From NCBI RefSeq assembly GCF_022009635.1, contig NZ_CP091716.1, positions 1,255,001-1,319,000 of the forward strand: DNA of 64,000 nt, in the 5' to 3' direction. A model generated the notes under the pieces. It made no database searches. It was not told the origin of the DNA and saw nothing but the letters and a program-made list of their open reading frames with translations. Both the position numbers and the translations under genes were made by a program. Below, piece by piece: positions 39,511-48,634 of the stretch. Source of the stretch: Variovorax paradoxus (GTDB lineage Bacteria > Pseudomonadota > Gammaproteobacteria > Burkholderiales > Burkholderiaceae_C). Every line of letters starts with the position of its first letter. Within the stretch, counting starts at the first letter, position 1.

Positions 39511-41691
39511 TCAGATGCTGTGCGGATCCACGTCGACCAGCCAGCGGATCACGCCTTTTCCCTCGGGCGTGCGGCGCAGTTCGTGCAGCAGCGGCTGCCA
39601 GCCCGCCAGGAGGCGCTGCAGCGCCGCGCGCGAGGGGCTCTCGATCAGCATCTGCGCACGCTCCACGTTGGCCACGCGCTGGATCGCCAGCGGCACCGCC
39701 GGATAGCGCGTGACCAGGTCGGCGCCCGGCAGCGCCTCGGCCTGGTCGGCGGCGATGTTCAGGAAAGCCTGCGCCACCGACTGCTCGCGCGCATCGGCCC
39801 GCAGCAGCGCCTGGAACGCGAACGGCGGCATGCCGGCGGCGCGGCGCTCGTCGAGCTGCTGCCTGGCGAACACCGCGTAGTCGTGCTGGCGCAGCGCCAT
39901 GAACAGCGGGTGCTGCGCATGGTGCGTCTGGATCCACATCTCGGCCGTCGCGCCCTGCGAGGCCAGGTAGGCGGCGTCGCGGCCCGCGCGGCCGGCCGAC
40001 TGCATCAGCAGGCTGAACAGCCGCTCCGGCGCGCGGAAGTCGCTGGAGAACAGTGCGCCGTCGGGGTTCACCGCGGCCACCAGCGTGATGCGGCGGAAAT
40101 CGTGGCCCTTGGCGATCATCTGCGTGCCGACCAGCACGTCGACCTCGCCCGAGTGCACCGCCGCGAGCTGCGATTCGAGCGCCCCCTGCTTCCTGGTGCT
40201 GTCGGCGTCGATGCGCGCGATGCGCACCGCGCCGCCGTCGGGCCGCTTCACCGCGGCGAACAGCTCCGCCAGGTGCTCTTCGAGCCGCTCGGTGCCCCGG
40301 CCCACGGGCGCGATGTCGGGGTTGCCGCAGGCCGGGCAGGCGCGCGGCACGCGCTCCGTGAAGCCGCAGTGGTGGCAGCGCAGCGTGCGGTCGATCTTGT
40401 GGAACACCCGGTAGGCGCTGCAGTGCGGGCATTCGCTTTTCCAGCCGCAGTCGCCGCAGGCCAGCACCGGCGCATAGCCGCGCCGGTTCAGGAAAATCAT
40501 GCTTTGCTCGCCGCGCGCGATGCGCTGGCCGATGGCGTCGAGCAGCGCGCCCGAAATCACCGTCTTCGGCGGCTGCAGGTTCATGTCGACCAGCCGCACG
40601 GCCGGCAGTTCGCCCGCGCCGATGCGCGAGGGCATGGCCAGCCGCACATAGCGCCCGCCCGGGTCGTCGCCCTCGGCGGGCCGGCTCTGGTGCCAGCTCT
40701 CGAACGAGGGCGTGGCCGAGCCGAGGATCACCTTGGCGCCTTCGCGCTGGCCGCGCCACACCGCGAGGTCGCGCGCCGAGTAGCGCGCGCCTTCCTGCTG
40801 CTTGTAGCTGGGGTCGTGCTCCTCGTCGACCACGATCAGCTTGAGCCCTGGAATCGACGCGAACACCGCCATGCGCGTGCCCAGCACGATGCGCGCCCCG
40901 CCGCTGTGCGCCGCCAGCCAGCTCGCCAGCCGCTGCGGGTTGGTCATGCCGCTGTGCAGCGACACCACCGCCTCTTCGCCGAAGCGGGCCTTGAAGCGGG
41001 CTTCGAGCTGCGGCGTGAGGTTGATCTCGGGCACCATCACCAGCGCCTGCGCTTCGGGCTCGCGCGCCAGCAGGTCGGCTACGCAGCGCAGGTAGACCTC
41101 GGTCTTGCCGCTGCCGGTGCTGCCGACCAGCAGGAAGGTGCCGCTCGCGGCCTCGATGCGCTCGAGCGCGGCGGTCTGCTCGGCGCTCAGCGCGATCAGG
41201 TTCGCCGACTCGGCCGTTTCCGCCACCGGCCCGGCCGTGGTCTTGCGCTTGAGCCGGCGCGCGAGCTGCGTGGTCGTCAGGTCGCGCAGCTGCGGCGGCA
41301 GCGCGGCCAACGCGATCTCGCCGATCGAGCGCTGGTAGTAGCGCCCGGCAAAAGCCACGAGGTCGCGCCAGGCCTCGCCCAGCGGCGCCAGCGCGTCGAG
41401 CGCGGCGCCCACGGGCTTGAGCGCCATGTCGGGCTCGGCGCCTTCCAGCGAAACCGGCTCGTTCCACACCACGCCCAGCACCTCGCGCTTGCCCAGCGGC
41501 ACCCGCACCAGCGTGCCGGGCGGCAGCGGGCCGGCGCTGGCGTAGCTCAGCAGGTCGCCCAGCGCGGCATGCGCGGGCGTCTGCACCGCGATGTCGAGCC
41601 GCCAGGGCAGGGTCGGGGGGCTACCGTTCGTCGGTTGGCTGGTCCCGTCGAGGGAGTGGGCGGCGGTGGCGATGGAAGGCCTTCTTGGCAC
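39511..41691 (-). CDS. priA: Primosomal protein N' (replication restart helicase PriA)
   Basis: 726 residues if it starts at GTG 41691. No good ribosome site precedes this codon, and the conserved part begins near LPWRLDIAVQTPAHAALGDL (residues 28-47), so the first codon is uncertain. The order is an N-terminal 3'-DNA-binding domain, Walker A GSTGSGKT at 190-197, DEEH box (VVDEEHDPSYKQ), GSATPSFES, a zinc-binding insert with paired cysteines (CGDCGWKSECPHC, then CHHCGFTERV and CPACG), and the helicase C domain GTQMIAKGHDF and QSAGRAGRD. PriA binds stalled or repaired forks and loads the replicative helicase. The region upstream (41692-42060) carries DnaA-box-like sequences. Confidence 0.93.
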   Translation of the reverse strand: MPRRPSIATAAHSLDGTSQPTNGSPPTLPWRLDIAVQTPAHAALGDLLSYASAGPLPPGTLVRVPLGKREVLGVVWNEPVSLEGAEPDMALKPVGAALDALAPLGEAWRDLVAFAGRYYQRSIGEIALAALPPQLRDLTTTQLARRLKRKTTAGPVAETAESANLIALSAEQTAALERIEAASGTFLLVGSTGSGKTEVYLRCVADLLAREPEAQALVMVPEINLTPQLEARFKARFGEEAVVSLHSGMTNPQRLASWLAAHSGGARIVLGTRMAVFASIPGLKLIVVDEEHDPSYKQQEGARYSARDLAVWRGQREGAKVILGSATPSFESWHQSRPAEGDDPGGRYVRLAMPSRIGAGELPAVRLVDMNLQPPKTVISGALLDAIGQRIARGEQSMIFLNRRGYAPVLACGDCGWKSECPHCSAYRVFHKIDRTLRCHHCGFTERVPRACPACGNPDIAPVGRGTERLEEHLAELFAAVKRPDGGAVRIARIDADSTRKQGALESQLAAVHSGEVDVLVGTQMIAKGHDFRRITLVAAVNPDGALFSSDFRAPERLFSLLMQSAGRAGRDAAYLASQGATAEMWIQTHHAQHPLFMALRQHDYAVFARQQLDERRAAGMPPFAFQALLRADAREQSVAQAFLNIAADQAEALPGADLVTRYPAVPLAIQRVANVERAQMLIESPSRAALQRLLAGWQPLLHELRRTPEGKGVIRWLVDVDPHSI

Positions 41692-41768
41692 GGTTTGTTA
41701 ATGCAGCTTTGAAAAAATCCGCTTAAGTCGTTGATTTTTCAGAGCTTTGGAAGCCATCCAGAGTTTCT

Positions 41769-41777
41769 GTGGATAAC
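41769..41777 (-). promoter_or_regulatory. DnaA box, perfect match (TTATCCACA on the - strand)
   Basis: TGTGGATAA on the + strand is the exact complement of the consensus TTATCCACA. It lies 78-86 bases upstream of the proposed priA start. Confidence 0.55.
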
Positions 41778-41808
41778 TTTGTTGACAAGCAGGCTCGTTA
41801 CGTCGGCG

Positions 41809-41829
41809 AGCCTTGAAAATCAAGGCTCT
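41809..41829. promoter_or_regulatory. Perfect palindrome with 9-base arms
   Basis: GAGCCTTGA (41809-41817) and TCAAGGCTC (41821-41829) are perfect complements separated by AAA. No T-run follows in either direction, so an operator or RNA hairpin is as likely as a terminator. Confidence 0.45.
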
Positions 41830-41954
41830 CGCTGGATTGCCCGGAAAAAAAGCAAAATTCAAATCCTATATAAATCAACAACTTAGCGTCGCTATCTCTT
41901 TGAGAGCAAGGAAGGCGCCCCTCCGGACAATCTTGCGCACTGCAGCACGTGTTT

Positions 41955-41963
41955 TGTGCATAA
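41955..41963 (-). promoter_or_regulatory. DnaA-box-like site with one mismatch
   Basis: TGTGCATAA (complement TTATGCACA) differs from the DnaA consensus at one position. It lies in the same AT-rich gap as the perfect box, 178 bases away. Confidence 0.35.
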
Positions 41964-42060
41964 GTCAGACCCATATGCCGTTTTTGCGCTTGACAAACCG
42001 CAACGGACCGAGTTTTGGGGTGGGCGGCGCGCACGCCGGGCCACCCCTCGCGCCGCAGGC

Positions 42061-43170
42061 TCAGCCGCGCAGCGCGCGCGACCTGGCGTGCACCGCCTGA
42101 ACCAGCGCAGCCACGTGCTCCGGCGGCGTGAACTGGCTGATGCCGTGGCCCAGGTTGAAGATGTGCGTCGGGCCCTGGGTGGCGCGGTCGGCGTGGGGCT
42201 TGCCGAAGGCGTCCAGCACCTTCGCCACCTCGGCCTCGATCCGGTCGGGCGGCGCGAACAGCACGTTCGGGTCGATGTTGCCCTGCAGCGCCTTGGCCTT
42301 GCCGTCGGTGCCTTCGGCGACCTGCTTGCGCGCCGAGGCCAGGTTCACGGTCCAGTCCACGCCCAGCACCTGGCAGTCGAGTTCGCGCATGGCGTCGAGC
42401 CACAGGCCGCCGCCCTTGGTGAACACGATGCGCGGCACGGGCTGTCCGTCGGCGCCGGTGCGCTTCAGGCCCGCCAGCACGCGCGCCGTGTAGGCGAGGC
42501 TGAATTCCTGGAACGCGCCGTCGGCCAGCACGCCGCCCCAGCTGTCGAACACCATCACGGCCTGCGCGCCGGCGTCGATCTGGGCATTGAGGTAGGCGGC
42601 CACCGATTCGGCGTTGACCGCGAGGATGCGGTGCATCAGGTCGGGGCGGCTGTACAGCATGCTCTTGACGAGGCGGTAGTCGCTGGAGCCCGCGCCTTCC
42701 ACCATGTAGCAGGCCAGCGTCCACGGGCTGCCCGAGAAGCCGATCAGCGGCACCCGGCCATTCAGCGCCTTGCGGATCGAGGCCACGGCGTCGAACACAT
42801 AGCGCAGCTTCTGCATGTCGGGCACTTCGAGCGCGGCCACCGCCGCTTCGTCGCGCACCGGGCGCGCGAAGCGCGGGCCTTCGCCGGCCTCGAAGGACAG
42901 GCCCAGGCCCATGGCGTCGGGCACGGTCAGGATGTCGGAGAACAGGATGGCCGCGTCGAGCGCATAGCGCTCCAGCGGCTGCAGCGTGACCTCGGTGGCG
43001 TAGCCGGTGTTGGTGGCCAGCCCCATGAAGCTGCCCGCCTTCGCGCGGGTGGCCACGTATTCCGGCAGGTAGCGGCCGGCCTGGCGCATCAGCCAGACGG
43101 GCGTGTGATCGGTGGCCTGGCGCCAGCAGGCCCGCAGGAATGTGTCGTTTTGCAATGGGGCGAAAGGCAT
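42061..43170 (-). CDS. hemE: Uroporphyrinogen decarboxylase
   Basis: 369 residues, cytoplasmic, the usual length for HemE. It decarboxylates the four acetate groups of uroporphyrinogen III to give coproporphyrinogen III in haem biosynthesis. The start ATG 43170 is preceded by GGGGGA and gives the family N-terminus ([20 protein letters not shown]). Key motifs are [13 protein letters not shown], the active-site aspartate in [41 protein letters not shown] and [16 protein letters not shown]. It is divergent from the catabolic operon on the + strand with 140 bases between. Confidence 0.97.
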   Translation of the reverse strand: MPFAPLQNDTFLRACWRQATDHTPVWLMRQAGRYLPEYVATRAKAGSFMGLATNTGYATEVTLQPLERYALDAAILFSDILTVPDAMGLGLSFEAGEGPRFARPVRDEAAVAALEVPDMQKLRYVFDAVASIRKALNGRVPLIGFSGSPWTLACYMVEGAGSSDYRLVKSMLYSRPDLMHRILAVNAESVAAYLNAQIDAGAQAVMVFDSWGGVLADGAFQEFSLAYTARVLAGLKRTGADGQPVPRIVFTKGGGLWLDAMRELDCQVLGVDWTVNLASARKQVAEGTDGKAKALQGNIDPNVLFAPPDRIEAEVAKVLDAFGKPHADRATQGPTHIFNLGHGISQFTPPEHVAALVQAVHARSRALRG

Positions 43171-43310
43171 TCCCCCATTGTCGCAGGGCACCCCGGCACC
43201 GACCGGCACATTGACCGACAGCGCATTTTGAGTTGCACCAACCCGCCCCGGTGATCCATGGCGCGCCGCAGCGCCGAGCATCCGCCCGGAACAACAAATC
43301 CGGACAGAAC

Positions 43311-44912
43311 ATGGCGCAACAGGTTTTCGATTTCGTGGTGGTGGGAGCCGGCTCGGCCGGCTGCGTGCTGGCGCACCGGCTGGTGCAGGCGGGGCGCAGC
43401 GTGCTGCTGCTGGAGGCCGGCCCGCCCGACAACGACCGCTTCATCCACATGCCCGCCACCTTCGTGCGGGTGATCGGCACCGAGCGCACCTGGGCCTACG
43501 AAAGCGAGCCGCAACCCGCGGCAGGCGGCCGCAAGATGTTCGTGCCGCAGGGCCGCACGCTGGGCGGCGGCAGCTCGGTCAACGCCATGGTCTACATCCG
43601 CGGCACGCCGGCCGACTACGACGGCTGGCAGGCGCAGGGCTGCGAAGGCTGGGGCTGGCGCGATGTGCTGCCGTGGTTCCGCAAGGCCGAGTCGAACGCG
43701 CGCTTCGCCTGCGACCTGCACGGCACCCACGGGCCGCTGAAGGTGAGCGACACGCGCTTCCGGCACCCGCTGAGCCTGGCCTTCCTGCGTGCCGCGCAGC
43801 AGAGCGGCCTGGCCTACAACGACGACTTCAACGGCGCCGAACAGGCGGGCGTGGGCTTCTATCAAACGACCACCTTCGAGGGCCGGCGCGCGAGCACCGC
43901 GGCCACCTACCTCGCGGCCGTGCGCGGCAACCCGAAGCTCACGGTGGTCACCGGCGCCCACGTGATGCGTGTGTTGACGCAGGACGGCGCCGCCAGCGGC
44001 GTGGTCTACCGCACGGGCGCGGGCGGCACCGGCGAAGACATCGTGGCCACGGCGCGCCAGGAAGTGATCCTCTCGGCCGGCGCGCTGGCATCGCCCAAGC
44101 TGCTGATGCTCTCGGGCATCGGCCCTGGCGCCCAGTTGCAGCCGCTCGGCATCCCGGTGGCGCGCGACCTGCCCGGCGTGGGCGAGAACTTCCAGGACCA
44201 CCTGGAGGTGTCGGTCTACGGCCGCACGCGCGAGCCGATCAGCCTGCTGGGCAACGACCGCGGCCTCACGGCGCTCAAGCACGGCCTGCAATGGACGCTC
44301 TTCAACACCGGCCTGCTTACCTCGAACGTGGTGGAGAGCGGCGGCTTCGTCGACACCACCGGCGAGGGCCGGCCCGACCTGCAGTTCCACGTGCTGCCGG
44401 TGCTGGTGGGCGATGTCGACCGCGAGCCGCTGGCCGGCCACGGCATCTCGATCAACCCCTGCTTCCTGCGACCTAAGTCGCGCGGCAGCGTGCGGCTGCG
44501 CAGCGCCGACCCGATGGCGCCGATCCTGTTCGACGGCGGCTACCTGCAGGCGCCGGAAGACTTGGCCACGCTGGTGCGCGGCGTGAAGCTCGCGCGCCGC
44601 ATCCTGCGTGCGCCGGCGTTGCGCGAGCTGGTGTCGGAAGAGCTTGCGCCTTCCGCCGCCGAGGACCTGGCCGACGATGCCATCGAGGCCTACGTGCGCC
44701 AGCGCGCCAAGACCGTCTACCACCCGAGCGGCACCTGCCGCATGGGCAGCGACGGCATGGCCGTGGTCGATGCGCGCATGCGCGTGCACGGCATGAAGAA
44801 GCTGCGCGTGTGCGACGCCTCGGTGATGCCCTCGCTGGTCAGCGGCAACACCAACGCGCCCACTGTGATGCTGGCCGAGCGCTGCGCCGACTTTGCGCTG
44901 TCGGGCAATTGA
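43311..44912 (+). CDS. GMC-family FAD-dependent alcohol dehydrogenase/oxidase
   Basis: 533 residues from ATG 43311. FAD-binding GAGSAG at 12-17, EAGPPDN, GMC signature [15 protein letters not shown], second signature [17 protein letters not shown], catalytic His471 in YHPSGTC, and Asn513 in [17 protein letters not shown] are all present. The family (choline dehydrogenase BetA, alkanol and polyethylene glycol dehydrogenases) oxidises primary alcohols to aldehydes using FAD. No signal peptide is seen. It is the first gene of a + strand operon that also encodes an SDR, an aldehyde dehydrogenase and an importer, so it probably acts on the imported alcohol or a derivative. Substrate unknown; choline is unlikely without a betaine aldehyde module or BetI-type regulator nearby. 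Confidence 0.88.
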   Translation: MAQQVFDFVVVGAGSAGCVLAHRLVQAGRSVLLLEAGPPDNDRFIHMPATFVRVIGTERTWAYESEPQPAAGGRKMFVPQGRTLGGGSSVNAMVYIRGTPADYDGWQAQGCEGWGWRDVLPWFRKAESNARFACDLHGTHGPLKVSDTRFRHPLSLAFLRAAQQSGLAYNDDFNGAEQAGVGFYQTTTFEGRRASTAATYLAAVRGNPKLTVVTGAHVMRVLTQDGAASGVVYRTGAGGTGEDIVATARQEVILSAGALASPKLLMLSGIGPGAQLQPLGIPVARDLPGVGENFQDHLEVSVYGRTREPISLLGNDRGLTALKHGLQWTLFNTGLLTSNVVESGGFVDTTGEGRPDLQFHVLPVLVGDVDREPLAGHGISINPCFLRPKSRGSVRLRSADPMAPILFDGGYLQAPEDLATLVRGVKLARRILRAPALRELVSEELAPSAAEDLADDAIEAYVRQRAKTVYHPSGTCRMGSDGMAVVDARMRVHGMKKLRVCDASVMPSLVSGNTNAPTVMLAERCADFALSGN

Positions 44913-44988
44913 CTCTGCGCCTTCGGTCAATCGCAAACGCGCGCCCAAACCTAGAGTCGACTCCGACGAGAACAAGGAGACAGAGCGA

Positions 44989-45798
44989 ATGAGTTCCACA
45001 GGAAATTCCATGGCCGGCAAGGTCGCGTTCATCACGGGCGGCGGCACCGGCATCGGCGCGGCGGTGGCCGCGCAGTTCGCCGCGGCGGGCGGGCGTGTCG
45101 TGCTGATGGGGCGGCGCCTCGCGCAGCTCGAGGCCGTTGCATCGAAGCTCGGCGGCCTCGCTGTAGCGGGCGATGCCGCCAGCACCGAAGACGTGCGGCG
45201 CGCGCTGGCCCAGGCCCGCGAGAAGTTCGGCCGCGTCGACGTGCTCGTCGCCAACGCGGGCGGCCACGGCGTGGGCGATGCGCTCTCCACCGACGACGCA
45301 TCGTGGGCGCTCTCGACGCGCCTGAACCTCGACACCGCCTTCGTCTGCGCGCGCGAACTGCTGCCGGAGCTGATCGAGCGGCGCGGCAACATCGTCGTGC
45401 TGTCTTCGCTCGCGGGCCACTTCGCGGGGCCGGGCGTGGTCGGCTACGTGACGATGAAGCATGCGCTCATCGGCCTCGTGCGTTCGCTGGCGCGCGACTA
45501 CGGCAGGCAGGGCGTGCGCGTGAACGCCGTGTGCCCCGGCTGGGTGCGCACCGAGATGGCCGACGAGCAGATGCAGGTGCTCGTCGACAAGTACCGGCTG
45601 GCCGATGCCGACGCTGCCTACGACCTCGTCACGCGCGACGTGCCCATGGGCCGCGCCGCCAGCCCCGAGGACGTGGCGAACGCCGTGATGTTCCTCGCCT
45701 CGCCGCTGGCCGCGATGGTCTCCGGCAGCTCGCTGATGGTCGATGGCGGCGCCTCCGCCGTGGACCTTCCCACCATCGCCTTCGCGCACGAAGCCTGA
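44989..45798 (+). CDS. Short-chain dehydrogenase/reductase (SDR)
   Basis: 269 residues from ATG 44989, with AAGGAGA about 8 bases upstream. Classical SDR motifs are NAD(P)-binding TGGGTGIG at 16-23, NAG in LVANAGG, catalytic Ser in IVVLSSLAGH, Tyr153 and Lys157 in GYVTMK, and a C-terminal MFLASPLAAMVSGSSLMVDG. It should interconvert a secondary alcohol and a ketone, or act on a cyclic alcohol, with NAD(P). The gap of 76 bases after the GMC gene is the longest in the operon and contains CTAGAGTCG, which could be part of a second promoter (weak). The MoaF-family gene follows after 10 bases. Confidence 0.9.
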   Translation: MSSTGNSMAGKVAFITGGGTGIGAAVAAQFAAAGGRVVLMGRRLAQLEAVASKLGGLAVAGDAASTEDVRRALAQAREKFGRVDVLVANAGGHGVGDALSTDDASWALSTRLNLDTAFVCARELLPELIERRGNIVVLSSLAGHFAGPGVVGYVTMKHALIGLVRSLARDYGRQGVRVNAVCPGWVRTEMADEQMQVLVDKYRLADADAAYDLVTRDVPMGRAASPEDVANAVMFLASPLAAMVSGSSLMVDGGASAVDLPTIAFAHEA

Positions 45799-45808
45799 GA
45801 AGAAAGCC

Positions 45809-46615
45809 ATGAGCACCGATACCACCACCAAGCCCGCCGACTGGAAGACCTACGACCAGTTCGCGCTCGGCATCGCCACCAACCGCCTGCCGCCCACCGA
45901 CGCGCTCGCGGGCCAGACGCTGGTGCTGGCCTTGCCCGACTTTCGCCTCACGCTGAAGCCGCGCACGCAGCACACGATCGATTGGCAGGAAGAGTGCGCA
46001 CGCGGCGGACAGGCGCAGGGCGACTGGTACGAGGCCATCGAAGTCGCGCCCGACACCTTCTTCCTCGACATCACCCAGGGCAGCCGCCCCACCGAGGCAC
46101 TGACCGTGGTGCTCAACACGCGCACGCGCCGCGTGCTCGCCATCCGCTGCCGCATCGTGAGCGCCGAGGAAGCTGCTGGCCAGCCGCGCGTGCCGCAGGA
46201 CTTCTGGCCCGGCACGCTCGAAGGCGGCGCTGCCGCATCGGGCACTGAGCCGCACGCCACCCGCGACCTCATCGGCCTGCGCACCTGGCAGACCTACAGC
46301 CCCAACCACACCTACGAGCACACCTACCTGAGCTCGGAGCGCTACGCCTGGCAGTGCCTGGTCGGTGTGCAGCGCGGCCACGGCGACGTGGATCTTGCGA
46401 GCTACTGGAAGTTCGACGACGGGCAATACGTCTTCACCTTCCGCGAGTTCCTGATTCCGGTCGCGTCGGTGTTCTTCTTCGACTTCACGCAGGGCCGATC
46501 GACCGGCAAGTTCCTCGGCGTCACCGGTGCCGGCGAAGTCGCCAACAACCCCGCCGGCGCCTTCATGCGCAAGGCCGCGCAGACCTTCTATCCGCCCGAG
46601 TTCGGGCCGGTCTGA
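45809..46615 (+). CDS. MoaF-family lipocalin-like protein
   Basis: 268 residues from ATG 45809, with GAGAAGAAA just upstream. No signal peptide. The sequence has two related lipocalin-like halves: TLVLALPDFRLTLKPRTQHT and APDTFFLDITQG in the first, then YEHTYLSSERYAWQCLVGVQ and ASVFFFDFTQGRSTGKFLGV in the second, each with the FFxDxTQG repeat. This is the MoaF layout (named from the Klebsiella monoamine regulon; its link to molybdenum cofactor is only a database name). The biochemical role is not established. Its position between an SDR and a SnoaL-like gene suggests a ligand-binding or isomerase-type function in the same pathway. Confidence 0.75.
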   Translation: MSTDTTTKPADWKTYDQFALGIATNRLPPTDALAGQTLVLALPDFRLTLKPRTQHTIDWQEECARGGQAQGDWYEAIEVAPDTFFLDITQGSRPTEALTVVLNTRTRRVLAIRCRIVSAEEAAGQPRVPQDFWPGTLEGGAAASGTEPHATRDLIGLRTWQTYSPNHTYEHTYLSSERYAWQCLVGVQRGHGDVDLASYWKFDDGQYVFTFREFLIPVASVFFFDFTQGRSTGKFLGVTGAGEVANNPAGAFMRKAAQTFYPPEFGPV

Positions 46616-46656
46616 TCTCTTTCCCTTTTTCGCTGTCACACCAGGAGCTTCACTTC

Positions 46657-47046
46657 ATGCGCACGCCCCATCAGATCGTCGCCGACCACTACGCCGCCTC
46701 CGACCGCCAGGACCTCGACGCCATGTTCGCCGACGTGGCCGAGGACGTGCAGTGGACCGAGATGGCCGGCTTTCCCTGCGCCGGCACGCATGTCGGCCCG
46801 GCGCGGGTCATCGAGAAGGTCTTCAAGGCACTGGGCGCCGAGTGGGAGGGCTACCGCTTCGTGCTGGAGCGGCTGGTCGATGGCGGCGACACCGTGGTCG
46901 GCATCGGCGACTACCACGGCCGCAACCGCGCCACCGGCAAGACCATGCACGCGCGCGTCACCCATGTGTGGCAGGTGCAGGGCGGCAAGGTGCGGCGCTT
47001 CGAGCAGTTCACCGACACGCTGCTCGTGGCGCGGGCCATGCAGTGA
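46657..47046 (+). CDS. SnoaL/NTF2-like small protein
   Basis: 129 residues from ATG 46657, preceded by AGGAG. It has the cone-shaped NTF2-like pattern: HQIVADHYAASDRQDLDAMF, EDVQWTEMAGFPCAGTHVGP, RVIEKVFKALGAEWEGYRFV, GDTVVGIGDYHGRNRATGKT and HVWQVQGGKVRRFEQFTDTL. Members include polyketide cyclases, ketosteroid isomerase-like enzymes and limonene epoxide hydrolases, as well as non-enzymatic binders. In this operon an isomerase, dehydratase or hydrolase step on the imported compound is plausible, but no specific catalytic set is evident. Confidence 0.82.
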   Translation: MRTPHQIVADHYAASDRQDLDAMFADVAEDVQWTEMAGFPCAGTHVGPARVIEKVFKALGAEWEGYRFVLERLVDGGDTVVGIGDYHGRNRATGKTMHARVTHVWQVQGGKVRRFEQFTDTLLVARAMQ

Positions 47047-47092
47047 CGGCACTTCTTTCTTCTTCCTCAACGCATCGCCCCGGAGCCTCTTC

Positions 47093-48595
47093 ATGAATCT
47101 GCGAGACCTGTCGATCGAACACCTCGGCCAGGTGGGCCTGCTGGCGCAGCGCCGGCGCGGCAACCACATCGACGGCCGCGAGGAGGCGCCCGTGAGCGGC
47201 AGCTACCTGCCCGTGGTCGACCCCGCCACCGAGATGACCGTGGCCGAGGCGCCCGACAGCGACGCGGCCGACGTGAACGCGGCAGTCGCCAGCGCGCGCC
47301 GCACCTTCGAGAGCGCCGCGTGGCGCCTGCTGCGCCCGGCAGACCGCGAGCGCATGCTCTACACGCTGTCGACGCTGATCGAATCGCACGCCGACGAACT
47401 CAGCGCGCTCGAGACCCTGCAAAGCGGCAAGCTGCGCGGCATCGCGCGCATGGTCGACGTGGGCGCCGGCGCCGAGTTCGTGCGCTACATGGCGGGCTGG
47501 GCCACCAAGCTCGAAGGCCAGACGCTGGACAACTCCATCGGCATCCCGGGCCCGCAGTGGGTGACCTACACCCGGCGCGAGCCGGTGGGCGTGGTGGGCG
47601 CCATCGTGCCGTGGAACTTTCCGCTCGCCATCGCGCTGTGGAAGGTCGCGCCCGCGCTCGCGGCCGGCTGCACCGTGGTGCTCAAGCCTTCGGAGGAAAC
47701 ACCGCTCACCGCGCTGCGGCTGGCCGATCTGGCCATCGAGGCGGGCTTTCCGCCGGGCGCGCTCAACGTGGTGTGCGGGCGTGGTGCGACTGCCGGCGCG
47801 GCGCTCGCCGCCCATCCGGACATCCGCAAGATCAGCTTCACCGGATCGACCGGCGTGGGCCGGCTGATCGGCCATGCCGCCGTCGACAACATGGCGCGCT
47901 TCACGTTGGAGCTGGGCGGCAAGTCGCCCTTGATCGTGCTGGACGACGCCGACCCGGCCGCGGCGGCGCAGGGCGCGGCCAACGGCATCTTCTTTCACCA
48001 GGGGCAGGTGTGCACCGCAGGCTCGCGCGTTTACGTGCAGCGCGGCATCTTCGACAAGGTGGTGTCGCAGCTGGCGCTGGTGGCCGAGGGGCTGCGCATC
48101 GGCTCGGGCTTCGATCCGCAGGCCCAGTTCGGCCCGCTGGTGTCGCGCCGCCACATGGACCGCGTGATGGCGCACATCGACGGCGCGGTGGCCGAGGGCG
48201 CGACGCTGGTCACCGGCGGCGGCCGCGCATTCGACGGCGGCTGCTTCGTGAAGCCCACCGTCTTCGTCGACGCGAAGCCCTCGATGCGCATCGTGCGCGA
48301 GGAAGTGTTCGGCCCGGTCGCGACGGTGGTGCCCTTCGACGACGTCGAGGATGCGATCCGCCTGGCCAACGACAGCGCCTACGGCCTGGCCGCGAGCGTG
48401 TGGTCGAACAACCTCTCAGCCGTGCATCGCATCGTGCCGCGCCTGCAGGCGGGCGTGGTCTGGGTCAACGCGCACAACGTGCTCGACAACGCGCTGCCGC
48501 TGGGCGGCGTGAAGCAGTCGGGCTACGGGCGCGACCTGGGGCGCGCGGCGGTCGAGAGCTTCACCGAGCTCAAGAGCGTGTGCATGGCGGTGTAG
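47093..48595 (+). CDS. NAD(P)-dependent aldehyde dehydrogenase
   Basis: 500 residues from ATG 47093. The typical class-1/2-like fold is seen with PWNFPLAIALWKVAPALAAG, KPSEETPLTALRLADL, FTGSTGVGR, catalytic Glu273 in LELGGKS, nucleophile Cys307 in GQVCTAGS, EEVFGP and the C-terminal GGVKQSGYGRDLG. It oxidises an aldehyde to a carboxylate with NAD(P). In this operon it is the natural second step after the GMC alcohol dehydrogenase. It resembles betaine- and phenylacetaldehyde-dehydrogenase-type enzymes; the substrate cannot be fixed from sequence. Confidence 0.92.
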   Translation: MNLRDLSIEHLGQVGLLAQRRRGNHIDGREEAPVSGSYLPVVDPATEMTVAEAPDSDAADVNAAVASARRTFESAAWRLLRPADRERMLYTLSTLIESHADELSALETLQSGKLRGIARMVDVGAGAEFVRYMAGWATKLEGQTLDNSIGIPGPQWVTYTRREPVGVVGAIVPWNFPLAIALWKVAPALAAGCTVVLKPSEETPLTALRLADLAIEAGFPPGALNVVCGRGATAGAALAAHPDIRKISFTGSTGVGRLIGHAAVDNMARFTLELGGKSPLIVLDDADPAAAAQGAANGIFFHQGQVCTAGSRVYVQRGIFDKVVSQLALVAEGLRIGSGFDPQAQFGPLVSRRHMDRVMAHIDGAVAEGATLVTGGGRAFDGGCFVKPTVFVDAKPSMRIVREEVFGPVATVVPFDDVEDAIRLANDSAYGLAASVWSNNLSAVHRIVPRLQAGVVWVNAHNVLDNALPLGGVKQSGYGRDLGRAAVESFTELKSVCMAV

Positions 48596-48634
48596 CCGCC
48601 GCGGTTCCGGTCACAAGAAAAGGAGACATCCATC

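Larger units (their letters stand above)
41692..42060. other. AT-rich intergenic region between priA and hemE
   Basis: 369 bases without a gene, much richer in A and T than the rest of the window, with stretches such as GAAAAAATCC and TATATAAATC. It contains a perfect DnaA box, a one-mismatch DnaA box and a perfect 9-base-arm palindrome. It must hold the priA promoter and the end of the hemE transcript. I could not place convincing -35/-10 elements. Confidence 0.6.

Noticed and set aside
41692..42060. Chromosomal replication origin
   Set aside because: One perfect and one near-match DnaA box and AT-richness are suggestive, but no dnaA, dnaN, rpmH or parAB gene is near, and no cluster of several boxes is seen. 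Kept only as a regulatory or titration candidate.
44940..44988. Second promoter upstream of the SDR (CTAGAGTCG as a -10 region)
   Set aside because: No acceptable -35 element is found at 16-18 bases, so it is mentioned only as a weak possibility.
43311..48595. Choline-to-betaine pathway (BetA/BetB)
   Set aside because: GMC plus aldehyde dehydrogenase fits superficially, but the SDR, MoaF and SnoaL genes, the Liv-type importer and the lack of BetI point to another substrate.
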